A stretch of 64,000 bases of DNA from positions 4,484-68,483 of the forward strand of contig DATDJI010000033.1 of assembly GCA_036520615.1 (NCBI GenBank), given 5' to 3'. Origin of the DNA: CAMCXE01 sp036520615 (GTDB lineage: Bacteria > Pseudomonadota > Gammaproteobacteria > Pseudomonadales > Cellvibrionaceae). Of the stretch, positions 46,108 through 55,560 are shown piece by piece. Position numbers and translations under genes: made by a program. Position 1 is the first letter of the stretch. Each line of letters opens with the position of its first letter. The notes beneath the pieces were generated by a model. That model saw only the letters and a program-made list of their open reading frames with translations, was not told where the DNA came from and did no database searches.

Positions 46108-46620
46108 CTACTGCATTTGTGCTTCCACCAAATGAGCCAATTCACGAATTGATAAGGCTTTATTAGCGTCAAGTATCACCACAAATTGCGAATCGAATTT
46201 GGCAATACCTTGAATAAACTCAGCGCGAATATTAGAACCGAACGAAGGCGCGTCCTCTATATTATCCTCACTTAATTCAATTACCTCACTCACCGCATCG
46301 GCCAAAAGGCCAAGTACGTGATTTTGATCGCTGCTTGCGAGCTCAACTACGATAATGCAAGTGCGCTTTTGCACATCAATAGGATTGCGGCCTAAGCGAA
46401 CAGCTAAATCAATAACCGGCACCACTTCGCCGCGCAAGTTAATAACGCCACGCAAAAAGTTAGGCATTAAAGGCACACTGGTTATGCCGCCATATTCAAT
46501 AATTTCGCGAGTTTGTGAAAGCTCTAAAGCGTATTGTTCGTTACCAATACGAAATGTTAAAAATTGTTTTTTTACCGCCACCTGCACAACTGCTTTTTTC
46601 TGTTTACTTTGCACGCTCAT
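46108..46620 (-). CDS. cheW: Chemotaxis coupling protein CheW
   Basis: 170 residues with the CheW fold: FLTFRIGNEQYALELSQTRE, IEYGGITSVPLMPNFLRGVI then NLRGEVVPVIDLAVRLG, and VLGLLADAVSEVIELSEDN. It couples receptors to CheA. It lies 6 bases downstream of cheA and is presumably co-transcribed. Confidence 0.95.
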   Translation of the reverse strand: MSVQSKQKKAVVQVAVKKQFLTFRIGNEQYALELSQTREIIEYGGITSVPLMPNFLRGVINLRGEVVPVIDLAVRLGRNPIDVQKRTCIIVVELASSDQNHVLGLLADAVSEVIELSEDNIEDAPSFGSNIRAEFIQGIAKFDSQFVVILDANKALSIRELAHLVEAQMQ

Positions 46621-46625
46621 ATTTT

Positions 46626-48854
46626 TTATTCCTGCATTCCGGCAATGGATGAAGTGTTGCGCTCATACTCCTTTAATATTGCAAACTGAATTAATTGCGG
46701 CACATCCAAAATAAGTGCTACGGTACCAGCACCTAGCAAACTGGACCCACCAATGCCTTTTAGTGCATGAAATATCGGTCCCATTGGCTTCACTACCGTT
46801 TGAGTTTCACCGTATAAATAATCCACAACAATACCGGCCCGTTTTTCACCAAATTGCACTACCACCAATTTTTCGCGTGTGTTTTGCTGTTTTTCTAGCT
46901 GAAATAGTTCTTGTAAACGAATGAACGGGACTTGTTCTCCTCGTAAATCGACGCAGTTTTGCTCCTGGCTGCGGCTAAAGGTATTTAAATCAATACATTC
47001 TAAAATGGTATTCCTGGGAATAATAAAATCTATATTTCCGGCCGCCACGTGGAAACCGTCAATGATGGCAAGTGTAAGCGGTAAAAATATGCGCATACTG
47101 GTGCCGACACCCAGTTCCGTTTCGATTTCGATTGTCCCGCGCAAAGATTCAATATTGCGCTTTACAACGTCCATCCCTACGCCTCGCCCCGACAAATTAG
47201 TGATTTTTTCTGCCGTGGATAAGCCGGGATGGAAAATAAGCTGACACAGATCTTGTTGACTAATTTGTGAATCTTCATCCAGCAAGCCGTTATTGATCGC
47301 TTTTTTACGAATTCGCTCCAGATCTAAACCGCCTCCATCATCGGAAATTTCAATTACAATATTGCCTGCCCCATGGCTTGCTTTTAATGTAATAGTGCCA
47401 GCATCTGATTTATTACGTGCACGCCGCACACCGATTGATTCGATTCCATGATCAATAGCGTTGCGGACGATATGCATAAGCGGGTCATTAAGCTTTTCTA
47501 CCATAGCCCTATCTAATTCAGTTTCCGCACCTTGAATTTCTAGCTCAATTTCCTTTCCAAGCTCTTTTGCGGTGTCCCGTACAACGCGCTTAAAACGTAA
47601 AAAAGTATCGCCGATAGCCACCATGCGCAGTGTCAACGCCGCATCGCGAATTTGCTCGGTAAAATTACCTATAGAAGTTACCGCTTCGTTTAATTGACTA
47701 TTGCCAATTTGAGATGCCAGTAAATCCACACGCTGACGATTGGTAACCAACTCACCAATTAAGTTAATCAATTTGTCCAAACGCTCTGCTTCGACACGAA
47801 TATAACGCTGCTCTGGAAGCGATGTGCGGCTTTCAGGTACAGCCGATTGCTGTCTGCTAAGAGCCGCATTTATGACTTCCGGCGCAGTTGCATCCGCATT
47901 AACTAAAATATCGCCAAGCAATGCCACCGGCGCTTGTTCTTTAGCCTGTTGTTTTTGAGTATCAATTGCAAATTCTAAATCCTCGACAGAGATAGCATGC
48001 GTAGAAACTAAAATTTCACCCAAGCGTTGATTGCTTTTTGGCAGTGACTTGATAAGATCGCTCAGCGCGGCAGTATCGCTGCGAGGAGGAATAATTTTGA
48101 TTAAGGATTCTTCGCGTACAAACACAAATGCCTGCTCAATCTCTTCAAGCGAAGTATTACTGCAAAAATAAATATCGAATTTTAAATAAAGCGTCTCCGG
48201 ATCAAAATCCTCAGCGCTAGGAAAGCTGTCCGTATATGTATTTATTCTTGTTATTTCTCCAAACGTGTTTAAAAACCGCAAAATGGATAAAGGATCCATT
48301 CCGTTGCGCAACAAATCCGCACCAAAATGTACTGATATTAACCACAGATCCTGAGCTAAGTCGCTTTGTGATACGGACTTTAAAGAATGGTTTTGACCAG
48401 AGACCTCTGCAACAGCTGTGTTTTGCAACGAGCTCGTAGAATTAATATCGCTTGAGTTATTACCCTCCAATACCCATGGTCCAAGTGAGCTTATAAGACG
48501 TTCGCTTTTAGCCAAACAGTCAGCATCCCCTGTAATATTTTTTTTCGCATTATTAACCAAGCTTGCGATATGATCTCGGCAAGACAATAAAATACTGAGT
48601 AGTTCATTAGCGATAATTAATTTTCCATCGCGAGCCATATCGAGTACATTTTCGACGACATGGGTAAAACCTACGATTTCCACAAGGCCAAACATTCCGG
48701 CCGATCCCTTAATGGTATGTACTGCGCGAAATAATTCATTAATGATTTCTGAATTCTGATAGCCTTCGTCCATGTGCAATAAGGATGCTTCCATTGAGGT
48801 CAGCAGTTCATCGGCTTCGGAAAAAAATGTTTGTAAAAAGCGGTCGGTATCCAT
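46626..48854 (-). CDS. cheA: Chemotaxis histidine kinase CheA
   Basis: 742 residues. An Hpt domain at the N-terminus has phospho-His46 (AVHTIKGSAGMFG). A middle region (~150-330) includes IKSLPKSNQRLGEILV and VALLGDILVNADATAPE, two related repeats not typical of E. coli CheA. Dimerisation, ATPase (NAIDHGIE, DDGGGLDLERI, LSGRGVGMDVV) and CheW-like regulatory domains follow. The repeats may be a docking or linker module, with a small-scale resemblance to bacterioferritin-type pairs of helices. All catalytic boxes look intact. Confidence 0.95.
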   Translation of the reverse strand: MDTDRFLQTFFSEADELLTSMEASLLHMDEGYQNSEIINELFRAVHTIKGSAGMFGLVEIVGFTHVVENVLDMARDGKLIIANELLSILLSCRDHIASLVNNAKKNITGDADCLAKSERLISSLGPWVLEGNNSSDINSTSSLQNTAVAEVSGQNHSLKSVSQSDLAQDLWLISVHFGADLLRNGMDPLSILRFLNTFGEITRINTYTDSFPSAEDFDPETLYLKFDIYFCSNTSLEEIEQAFVFVREESLIKIIPPRSDTAALSDLIKSLPKSNQRLGEILVSTHAISVEDLEFAIDTQKQQAKEQAPVALLGDILVNADATAPEVINAALSRQQSAVPESRTSLPEQRYIRVEAERLDKLINLIGELVTNRQRVDLLASQIGNSQLNEAVTSIGNFTEQIRDAALTLRMVAIGDTFLRFKRVVRDTAKELGKEIELEIQGAETELDRAMVEKLNDPLMHIVRNAIDHGIESIGVRRARNKSDAGTITLKASHGAGNIVIEISDDGGGLDLERIRKKAINNGLLDEDSQISQQDLCQLIFHPGLSTAEKITNLSGRGVGMDVVKRNIESLRGTIEIETELGVGTSMRIFLPLTLAIIDGFHVAAGNIDFIIPRNTILECIDLNTFSRSQEQNCVDLRGEQVPFIRLQELFQLEKQQNTREKLVVVQFGEKRAGIVVDYLYGETQTVVKPMGPIFHALKGIGGSSLLGAGTVALILDVPQLIQFAILKEYERNTSSIAGMQE

Positions 48855-48855
48855 T

Positions 48856-49161
48856 TCACTTTTCCAAAATAAACTGGTCGGCTACACCGAATATTTTAAA
48901 CACATTATCAACATGATCATTGCTAGTCTTAACATAAAGCCGCTTATTACTGTCTGCCATACTATGTTTTGCAAACAAGAGCAGTTGCAATCCTGCAGTA
49001 TCTAATTTACTCACATCTCTCAAATCAAGCGCTACCGTCTCTATAGCATCATCAAGATTATTAAGAATGTCATTTTTAGTAGTTGCAACTGTGTAAATTG
49101 TTAGTTCGCCACTACAAGCTAAAATTTGCAGCGTTTTGTGTTTTTTCCTAGATATTTTCAT
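48856..49161 (-). CDS. STAS-domain protein of the chemosensory cluster
   Basis: 101 residues from the ATG at 49161; the frame is open to a TTG at 49188 but GGAG is better placed for 49161. The STAS core reads LDLRDVSKLDTAGLQLLLFA. The position used for phosphorylation in SpoIIAA (DSxG) is Thr here (LDTAG). STAS proteins next to CheA occur in other chemosensory clusters, and could bind a GTPase, phosphatase or kinase partner. Lies one base before cheA. Confidence 0.8.
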   Translation of the reverse strand: MKISRKKHKTLQILACSGELTIYTVATTKNDILNNLDDAIETVALDLRDVSKLDTAGLQLLLFAKHSMADSNKRLYVKTSNDHVDNVFKIFGVADQFILEK

Positions 49162-49260
49162 AACCTCATACTCCGACGGAGTGAGCAAGTGTTATTAATT
49201 ACAGTCCTGCTATTGACGTTCGATATGCTTATCCAGATAAATTCGCGCATTTGTAATGCT

Positions 49261-49626
49261 CTACATAATCAGCATTGATACAGCTTGCAACAATTGTTCG
49301 GATCTAAAAGGCTTGACAATCCAGGCTTTGGCACCTGCATCTTTACCCTCTTGTTTTTTTGCATCAGCTCCTTCAGTTGTTAGCATAATTACTGGCATAA
49401 ATTTATAGCTTGGATTTTTTTTCATTTCTTTCACAAAGCTAATTCCATCCATATTCGGCATATTCACGTCGGAAATAATCAGATGTATTTTTTGGCCATT
49501 CAACTGTTTTAATCCCTCTTTACCGTCTGCAGCCTCAATCACACTGTAACCGGCTCCACGCAGGGCGATGCTTACCAACTGTCTGACACTTGCAGAATCG
49601 TCAATAATTAATATTACTTTCGACAT
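49261..49626 (-). CDS. cheY: CheY-like response regulator
   Basis: 121 residues, a single receiver domain: ILIIDDSASVRQLVSIALR with the acidic pair, phospho-Asp in LIISDVNMPNMDG, the switch residue Thr in VIMLTTEGADA and Lys in WIVKPF. Only one output-free CheY in the cluster; target not known. It is followed 99 bases later by the STAS gene. Confidence 0.9.
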   Translation of the reverse strand: MSKVILIIDDSASVRQLVSIALRGAGYSVIEAADGKEGLKQLNGQKIHLIISDVNMPNMDGISFVKEMKKNPSYKFMPVIMLTTEGADAKKQEGKDAGAKAWIVKPFRSEQLLQAVSMLIM

Positions 49627-49635
49627 ACTTCGTTC

Positions 49636-50880
49636 CTAAAAAAAAGTCACTTCTGAACCAGAGAATTTTTGGCTATTAGTTTTGTTGAGGTGAACAGCAG
49701 CTTGCTCAAGTGTTGTATAGGTTTTGTTAAGTTCCCGCATCCAATCCTCTGGGCTAACCGATTCGATCTTAGTACCGCTATTTAGACTTACTTTTTGTTT
49801 CTCAACGAAATCGCTAAATTTATGAATATCGTTAATTACATGCCCAAGCATTTGACTTACGCGGTCTTGAAATTGAAGGCTTACCAATACTTCACCAATA
49901 TCGGCTTGAACTTGAGTACTTTCGCGCTCAAGTTGCTGGGCCGAATTTAAAATTCCAACACCCGATTGCTGGAATCTAGCAAGCACTTCACAAATAGAAG
50001 CTTCTGATTCGCCCATGCGTCTATCGTCTTCGTGAGCGTAGATAGTCGTACGTTCCAACGTTTTTTGCAGAGCGCAGTTGGCTTGCTCAATACGTTTGCC
50101 AATTCGCGAACCGGTTTCACCGGAACGGCTCGATAAAGTGCGCACCTCATCAGCCACTACCGCAAACCCGCGTCCATATTCTCCCGCTCGTGCGGCTTCG
50201 ATAGCGGCATTAAGCGCCAGTAAATTGGTTTGTGATGCGATAGCTGCGACCTCAGCGCCCATTGTGCTCAACTCAGCCGTGATTTTAGATAATTCGATAA
50301 TTTCAGCTAATAGCTCGTCCCGCTGGCCCATTGCATGTCGTAAGGTTTTTACTAATTGGTTTAACGCCATATCTGCAAATTCGATCACTCCATGGATACC
50401 GCTTTCGCTGCTCATACCGCTTGCCGTCGATTTAGAAGCAGCCACGGAATTTTGCAATCGATCATAGATGCCAGAAAAGCGAGCAGTTAATTCAGTAATA
50501 CTTTGATCGACCTGAGTTTTTGCTAAATCCGTTTGGCGCTGCCATACCGGCAACACCTCTTTCATCAATTGATGGTAATTAAGCGTAAGCATCGAAAGGT
50601 TATCGAATTCCATAGATTTGGTGTTCGACACCGGCGATGTTGCCAAACCTTTTAAGCAGAAGCGTTTAAATTGATTGCTGCAATAAAAGCCGCTAACCGT
50701 AGCAAGTACAATTAACGATAAGAGCGCTGTTTGTATGACTATGGAAACTGACAGAAGCAATGCCGAATAAGCGGCTATTATCGCGAGAACTGCACTTGAA
50801 GCCACCAGTGCCAAATAGGCCGTCTTATAAGTTCTTAAAAAATCGTCTTGGACAGACTCATTTGTTTTAAAGGATGTCAT
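49636..50880 (-). CDS. Methyl-accepting chemotaxis-like protein with two N-terminal membrane helices
   Basis: 414 residues. Two closely spaced transmembrane segments (residues ~16-70) with almost no periplasmic loop, no HAMP, then a signalling domain with IASQTNLLALNAAIEAARAG and EYGRGFAVVADEVRTLSSRS. The absence of a periplasmic sensor implies it detects an intracellular or membrane signal. The C-terminal region (SLQFQDRVSQMLGHVINDIH) resembles chemoreceptors linked to response regulators of the PilJ/FrzCD kind. First gene of the cluster. Confidence 0.85.
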   Translation of the reverse strand: MTSFKTNESVQDDFLRTYKTAYLALVASSAVLAIIAAYSALLLSVSIVIQTALLSLIVLATVSGFYCSNQFKRFCLKGLATSPVSNTKSMEFDNLSMLTLNYHQLMKEVLPVWQRQTDLAKTQVDQSITELTARFSGIYDRLQNSVAASKSTASGMSSESGIHGVIEFADMALNQLVKTLRHAMGQRDELLAEIIELSKITAELSTMGAEVAAIASQTNLLALNAAIEAARAGEYGRGFAVVADEVRTLSSRSGETGSRIGKRIEQANCALQKTLERTTIYAHEDDRRMGESEASICEVLARFQQSGVGILNSAQQLERESTQVQADIGEVLVSLQFQDRVSQMLGHVINDIHKFSDFVEKQKVSLNSGTKIESVSPEDWMRELNKTYTTLEQAAVHLNKTNSQKFSGSEVTFF

Positions 50881-51753
50881 GGTTGAGTCTATATTCCCTT
50901 TGTATGCGTTGTAAGATTGTCTTATTCCGAATGCACGGAATAAGTTACTTACTGCATTGATTGACGGGCGATAGTTGCAATTCGGGAAGATACAGGTAGT
51001 ACCGCGCTACTCATTTACCTCTTTAGATCCCTACTGCAAAGGTATAGTGCTCTGAGCTGCTTCTGTCAAAATACCCGGGACTAAAATGAGGATTAAATCT
51101 ACAGAATAAAACAACGAATAGGAGATGTTCAGTTCTCACCGAAATAGCCAGTAGCTCTTTTGCTTATATTTCTATATATGCAGCAGCGTAGAGGGAAATT
51201 TTTATGCTACAAGGCAGGAGCCGATGTTCCAACATGGGGCATCACTTAATTCATAGGTTATTTTGCGATGAAAACAATTTTAAGTGCCGTTAAATTCAAT
51301 TGTAAAAGCCGATCTAAAAAACTCTGATTAATACTTTTCGCATGTGTCTGCAAATAAAACCGCTCATAAAAATCTGCAAAGCTATAGCCATTAGTGTCTA
51401 GTCAGCTTGTCGTTTATCGTTAACACCCTGTTGGCTTTTGGCGTTGACTTCATTTTCCAGCCAGCTGACATCCCTGCGAATATTTATTAAAACACTAAGG
51501 CCAATCTCTAACGCCAATTGCGCTGCGGTTTTTCCTGTCTGTGTCCGAGCGTACATTTTAAGAAGCGTAGGCGACTGTATAATAGAAATTTGCGGTCAAT
51601 ACTGCGCTTTACACAGCGAATATGGCTTATTGATTGGCATTCCCATCGTCAAAGATTTTTAGCCATTAATTAACTAACCTGTGCTGGGGGATATAACCAT
51701 GAACATCAGATTTGCATATTTCTCCAATGCAACCTGCGAAGGCTAGAATTTAA
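50881..51753. other. Intergenic region upstream of the che operon and the BrkB gene
   Basis: About 870 bases between divergent genes. No protein-like frame with support; the promoter of the che operon must lie within the first few hundred bases. Confidence 0.45.
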
Positions 51754-52635
51754 ATGAAAGCCAACGATATAAAATCGCTCATCAGTCAGACATTCAAGGA
51801 ATGGAATGACGATAAAGCTAGCCGCTTGGCGGCAGCTTTGGCCTATTACACGATTATTTCTCTACCTGCACTGGTTATCTTAATAATAGATTTAGCAGGC
51901 ACAATATTGGGAGAGGATTCTGCTCGCGGACATGTGGCTTTACAGCTTAAGTCTTTACTTGGGCAAAAAGGTGCAGAGTCAGTACAGGCTATGATAGCTA
52001 GTGCATCCAATGCCGATACGAAAAGTAGCTGGACCTCAATTTTGAGTGCATTAACTTTAGTATTCGGTGCTACTGGAGTGGTAATTCAATTACAAGACGC
52101 TTTGAACACTATATGGGAAGTTAAAACCAAGCCCGGAAATTTTGTTAAATTGTTTATTTTAAATCGCATTCTTTCTTTTGGGATGATTTTAGGAATCGGT
52201 TTTTTACTGTTGGTTTCGCTGGTTGTTAGCGCTGGGCTTGCAGCTTTTAGTGATCATCTGGGCAAGCTCGTTCCAGGCTTAGAGGTTGTTTGGCCTGGAA
52301 TAGATTTTTCGGTATCGGTTATTTTAATTTCAGGGCTATTTGCGTTAATGTTTAAATATCTTCCTGATGCAGATATTTCATGGAAGGGCGTATTTTCGGG
52401 AGCATTGCTTACATCGATATTATTTAATATTGGCAAGCTTCTAATCGGACTTTACCTGGGCAACAGCGATATTAGTTCAATCTACGGTGCGCCGGGTTCA
52501 ATAGTGCTTATATTGGTCTGGGTATATTACTCCGCGCAAATATTTTTGCTCGGAGCTGAATTCACTCAGGTGTATGCTAGAAAATGCGGGTCGCGTATAG
52601 AACCTAAAAAATTTGCTGAGCAAGCGACATCCTGA
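51754..52635 (+). CDS. YihY/BrkB-family membrane protein
   Basis: 293 residues with six predicted transmembrane helices. The family signature is visible in RLAAALAYYTIISLPALVIL, the region NTIWEVKTKPGNFVK, GIGFLLLVSLVVSAGLAA, FKYLPDADISWKGVFSGALL and VWVYYSAQIFLLGAEFTQVY. This is the family once annotated as RNase BN (rbn) and later as a putative inner-membrane transporter (YihY). The function remains uncertain. Stand-alone gene. Confidence 0.85.
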   Translation: MKANDIKSLISQTFKEWNDDKASRLAAALAYYTIISLPALVILIIDLAGTILGEDSARGHVALQLKSLLGQKGAESVQAMIASASNADTKSSWTSILSALTLVFGATGVVIQLQDALNTIWEVKTKPGNFVKLFILNRILSFGMILGIGFLLLVSLVVSAGLAAFSDHLGKLVPGLEVVWPGIDFSVSVILISGLFALMFKYLPDADISWKGVFSGALLTSILFNIGKLLIGLYLGNSDISSIYGAPGSIVLILVWVYYSAQIFLLGAEFTQVYARKCGSRIEPKKFAEQATS

Positions 52636-53165
52636 GGTTTTTCCCAATACCGTGTAGACAATTAAACGGTAATTGGCGGTTTAATCTCCGTGTATTATCT
52701 CTACCTAGGCTCATAAAATAGCCGTATTAGACGATACTCATAAGTCGTCTAAATTTAGGCACATCCTGGACGCAATAAGCAAGAAACGCCTTGTAGTTTA
52801 GTTTAATGATATCGCTAAGCTCGCGTAGAGGCAGATTCCGCCAGGACTAAAATTTCTCCCCTCTTTTTCTTTTCCTTCGTCATCAGAGCTTATTAAAAGC
52901 CTTCGACTGATAAGGCAAACTAAACTCTGTCACAACTCTGTGTAGCACAGTGATTTGTGAGCCTGATATGCGCCATAAATTATGCAAAACATAAAATTAC
53001 AGGCTCTTCATTTTATTTTTTTGAGAACTGCTGAAAGATCAAACACCGCAGTAATTTCGCACAAAATAGACGTGACTTATTACCTCGTTTCATATTTCGC
53101 AGTAGTTCACCATGGATTTAGTCAACCATAACTGGCTACCAGTCGAACTACACAGGAGTAACGCC
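52636..53165. other. Intergenic region holding a decayed gene fragment
   Basis: About 530 bases; see the pseudogene entry at 52727-52970. The last 70 bases before 53166 include the AGGAG site of the next gene. Confidence 0.5.
52727..52970 (-). pseudogene. Degenerate gene remnant related to 56747-57046
   Basis: The DNA aligns with 56747-57046 over roughly 240 bases (blocks GCCTTC, TGATATCGC, CACATC and GCCTGATATG in order). On the minus strand its end reads VQDVPKFRRLMSIV before TAA, matching VNDVPEFNRLMGVAQ of the other copy. Interruptions by stops and frameshifts make it non-functional. Confidence 0.5.
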
Positions 53166-54005
53166 ATGCCAAACGATGAAATATCAATACAAGCACCTGC
53201 ACTCGACGGAGCAAAAAATCCTCCTTTGCGCGGCGTCAATTCCGGATCAAAAGCAGGCGTAACTGGTGTTAATCATGAAAAAAAAAGTCGGGGCGTTTTA
53301 GGTGGCACTGACGCGGTGTTTGGCCAGCCAGCTGGAGTGTATGGTGAAAGCCCAAACCAGGGTGTGTTTGGACATGCAAAGGATGCATCGGGTACAGGTG
53401 TGTACGGTCACACCCTGGGTAAAAGGATTGACGAAAATACGGTTGAGGGCGCGGGAGTAAGAGGTGAGAGTGAACAGGGCGCGGCTTTAAAAGGGCAGTG
53501 TTTTGGCGAAGGCATTGCAGTACTTGGTATTGGCGGGCGACTGGCAGGTCGATTTGAAGGAGATGTTGAAGTTACCGGCGATATCCGCCTCGCTAATGCT
53601 GACTGTGCCGAGGACTTTACAGTTGCCTGTAGCGCATCAGTAAAGCCCGGTTATGTAATGGTAATTGGCGCCAGCGGATTGCTTGAACCTTGTGAGGAGG
53701 CCTACTGCCGCAGAGTTGTAGGCGTTGTCTCCGGCGCTGGGTCCTACAAACCTGGCTTGATTTTGGATAACCAAGGCCCGCGCCCTGAGCGCAAACCGGT
53801 AGCCCTGATGGGGAAAGTTTACTGTTGGGTGGATGCCAGTTATGGGGCCATTAGCGCCGGCGATATGTTGACCACCTCCCCCACATTTGGGCACGCCATG
53901 CTGGCGGCCGATGCCATTAATTCCTTTGGATCGGTTTTGGGTAAAGCGCTGCAGTCGCATACCGAGGGCTGCGCACTGGTGCCGCTGTTAGTTTGTTTGC
54001 AATAA
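53166..54005 (+). CDS. Glycine-rich repeat protein, phage-tail-fibre-like
   Basis: 279 residues from the ATG at 53166, with AGGAG nine bases upstream; an upstream ATG at 53112 is unsupported. The N-terminal two thirds are built from short repeats with the pattern GxGVxGxS (GVTGVNHEK, GVYGESPNQGVFGHAKDASG, GVYGHTLGK, GVRGESEQG, AVLGIGG), a beta-helix-type design. The C-terminal part (SVKPGYVMVIGASGLLEPCE, RRVVGVVSGAGSYKPGL) resembles the beta-rich, self-cleaving-like tail domain (peptidase G2 type) seen after collar or fibre regions. It has no signal peptide. It may be a structural or secreted spike-like component together with the next gene. Confidence 0.5.
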   Translation: MPNDEISIQAPALDGAKNPPLRGVNSGSKAGVTGVNHEKKSRGVLGGTDAVFGQPAGVYGESPNQGVFGHAKDASGTGVYGHTLGKRIDENTVEGAGVRGESEQGAALKGQCFGEGIAVLGIGGRLAGRFEGDVEVTGDIRLANADCAEDFTVACSASVKPGYVMVIGASGLLEPCEEAYCRRVVGVVSGAGSYKPGLILDNQGPRPERKPVALMGKVYCWVDASYGAISAGDMLTTSPTFGHAMLAADAINSFGSVLGKALQSHTEGCALVPLLVCLQ

Positions 54006-54025
54006 CACTTTCAAAGGAATCCAAC

Positions 54026-55366
54026 ATGACTAGCCTGCGCAGTGCATTTTTTAATTTAAAGCCAAATGCTTTTCCTTCCGTGCTCAATTTAATGAGCGAT
54101 ACCACCGGAACGTCTCTGCACAATGCCATTTTGGATTTGCATAACAACCTTCAATTACAACGGGACATCGCTGCAGAGCAAGTTCGCCAAGCCACTCTTG
54201 AGCGTCTGCGTGATTTATTTGGCGGTGGCACATCCGAAGGTGACGAAGATACCGGCTTGAATCTATTTCTCAGCGCTGCTTCATCCGCCGATTTAATATT
54301 TTATATTCAGCAAATTTCTTGGTCGGAAATGGATGATGAGTTAGACGAACCCGATATGGATGCCATTGCGGAAAAACTTAGTTTATTGCTCCAGCAAGAA
54401 AACCATCCACTCTATGCAATATTCTGGCGCTACCTGGGAATTCCGGATGAATTATTAAAGCTGCGCCAGCAAGATTTTTTAGCCGACTTAGCTCGTATGC
54501 CTATTTGGCGGCAACGTGAATTGATAGATGATTTGTTAACCGCGCGCGATGTATTACTATCCAGCCTTATTCATTCATTAAGGCGCGGGCTGGAAAGCTA
54601 TTATTCACTATTGCAACGCACGTTGGATTTTTTAGTGTTGGGCACCTACCGACAAGCCGAATTGAATGCTCTGCGATGGGAAGCGTCTTACGCCAACCAG
54701 ATAGTGGATCAATGGAGCCGCGGACAATACAGCTTATTAATTAGCCTGCTCCCCGACCTCGTCAACCCCAATTTACCCACCGCCCAGCGGCTTGCACTGG
54801 CGCATATTGTGGATTTATTAAAATTGTTTTTCGAAGCGATGGAATTGTTTGCAAGCACACTCGGTGATGATAAAAATCGTCAAGACGCGCAAACTTTTCA
54901 AACGCTGCGTTTGGCTTTTATAAATAATGTACCGCCAGCTAATGCCCCGCCTGGAGTATTTTCACAGGCGTTCCAAGCAATTCTTTCGGCGATTAATGGT
55001 GTGATTGGCGGATTGCAGCAGGTGCGCGATGCGGCCCTAGCGGCAGCGAGACAAGTTTCCAATTTCGGATTTAGCCAATTAATGGATACCGCCAGCGATG
55101 ATAAGGCATTTAATCTCATCAATGTATTTAGCGATGCACAATTGGTCGTTTTGCCTTATTTAATTAAAAACCAACTTATTCACCTTTGTTTAACCGGTGT
55201 GGCTGAAGATGAAGAGGAACAAGCCGCATTAAAAATACTACGTATCGCTAAAGCAGACTCCCTGAGCGAATTTTTTCAATTAGTTAAAAGCATTAGCTGG
55301 GAACGTTTAGATAGCAACTTTGATGGGCAAGAACACGAAAGCTTGGTGAGGTTGTTTGATCTTTAA
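54026..55366 (+). CDS. Unassigned alpha-helical protein partnered with 53166-54005
   Basis: 446 residues from the ATG at 54026, supported by AAAGGAAT. No signal peptide or membrane segment. The composition is almost wholly helical with acidic patches (SEGDEDTGLN, MDDELDEPDMDA) and leucine-rich helices (LPDLVNPNLPTAQRLALAHI). The family is not recognised. The gene starts 20 bases after the tail-like protein, so the two are probably one operon. It may be an adaptor, chaperone or structural protein for the first, but this is only suggested by position. Confidence 0.5.
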   Translation: MTSLRSAFFNLKPNAFPSVLNLMSDTTGTSLHNAILDLHNNLQLQRDIAAEQVRQATLERLRDLFGGGTSEGDEDTGLNLFLSAASSADLIFYIQQISWSEMDDELDEPDMDAIAEKLSLLLQQENHPLYAIFWRYLGIPDELLKLRQQDFLADLARMPIWRQRELIDDLLTARDVLLSSLIHSLRRGLESYYSLLQRTLDFLVLGTYRQAELNALRWEASYANQIVDQWSRGQYSLLISLLPDLVNPNLPTAQRLALAHIVDLLKLFFEAMELFASTLGDDKNRQDAQTFQTLRLAFINNVPPANAPPGVFSQAFQAILSAINGVIGGLQQVRDAALAAARQVSNFGFSQLMDTASDDKAFNLINVFSDAQLVVLPYLIKNQLIHLCLTGVAEDEEEQAALKILRIAKADSLSEFFQLVKSISWERLDSNFDGQEHESLVRLFDL

Positions 55367-55560
55367 CTGCAAAAATGCCAGGTCGCCACTGTTCGCCCTA
55401 AGCTCCAAGTAATAACGCGGCAACACAACAGTTTGATAATGAAGCTTTGAAAAATGTAGGCGTCGCAGCGCTCGCTACATTTTTTAGTAGATTCTTTAAA
55501 TAATTTTTATTTCACTCTACCCCTTTAATTCACCAAAAGCGCCAAGCAAAGCCTATATCT

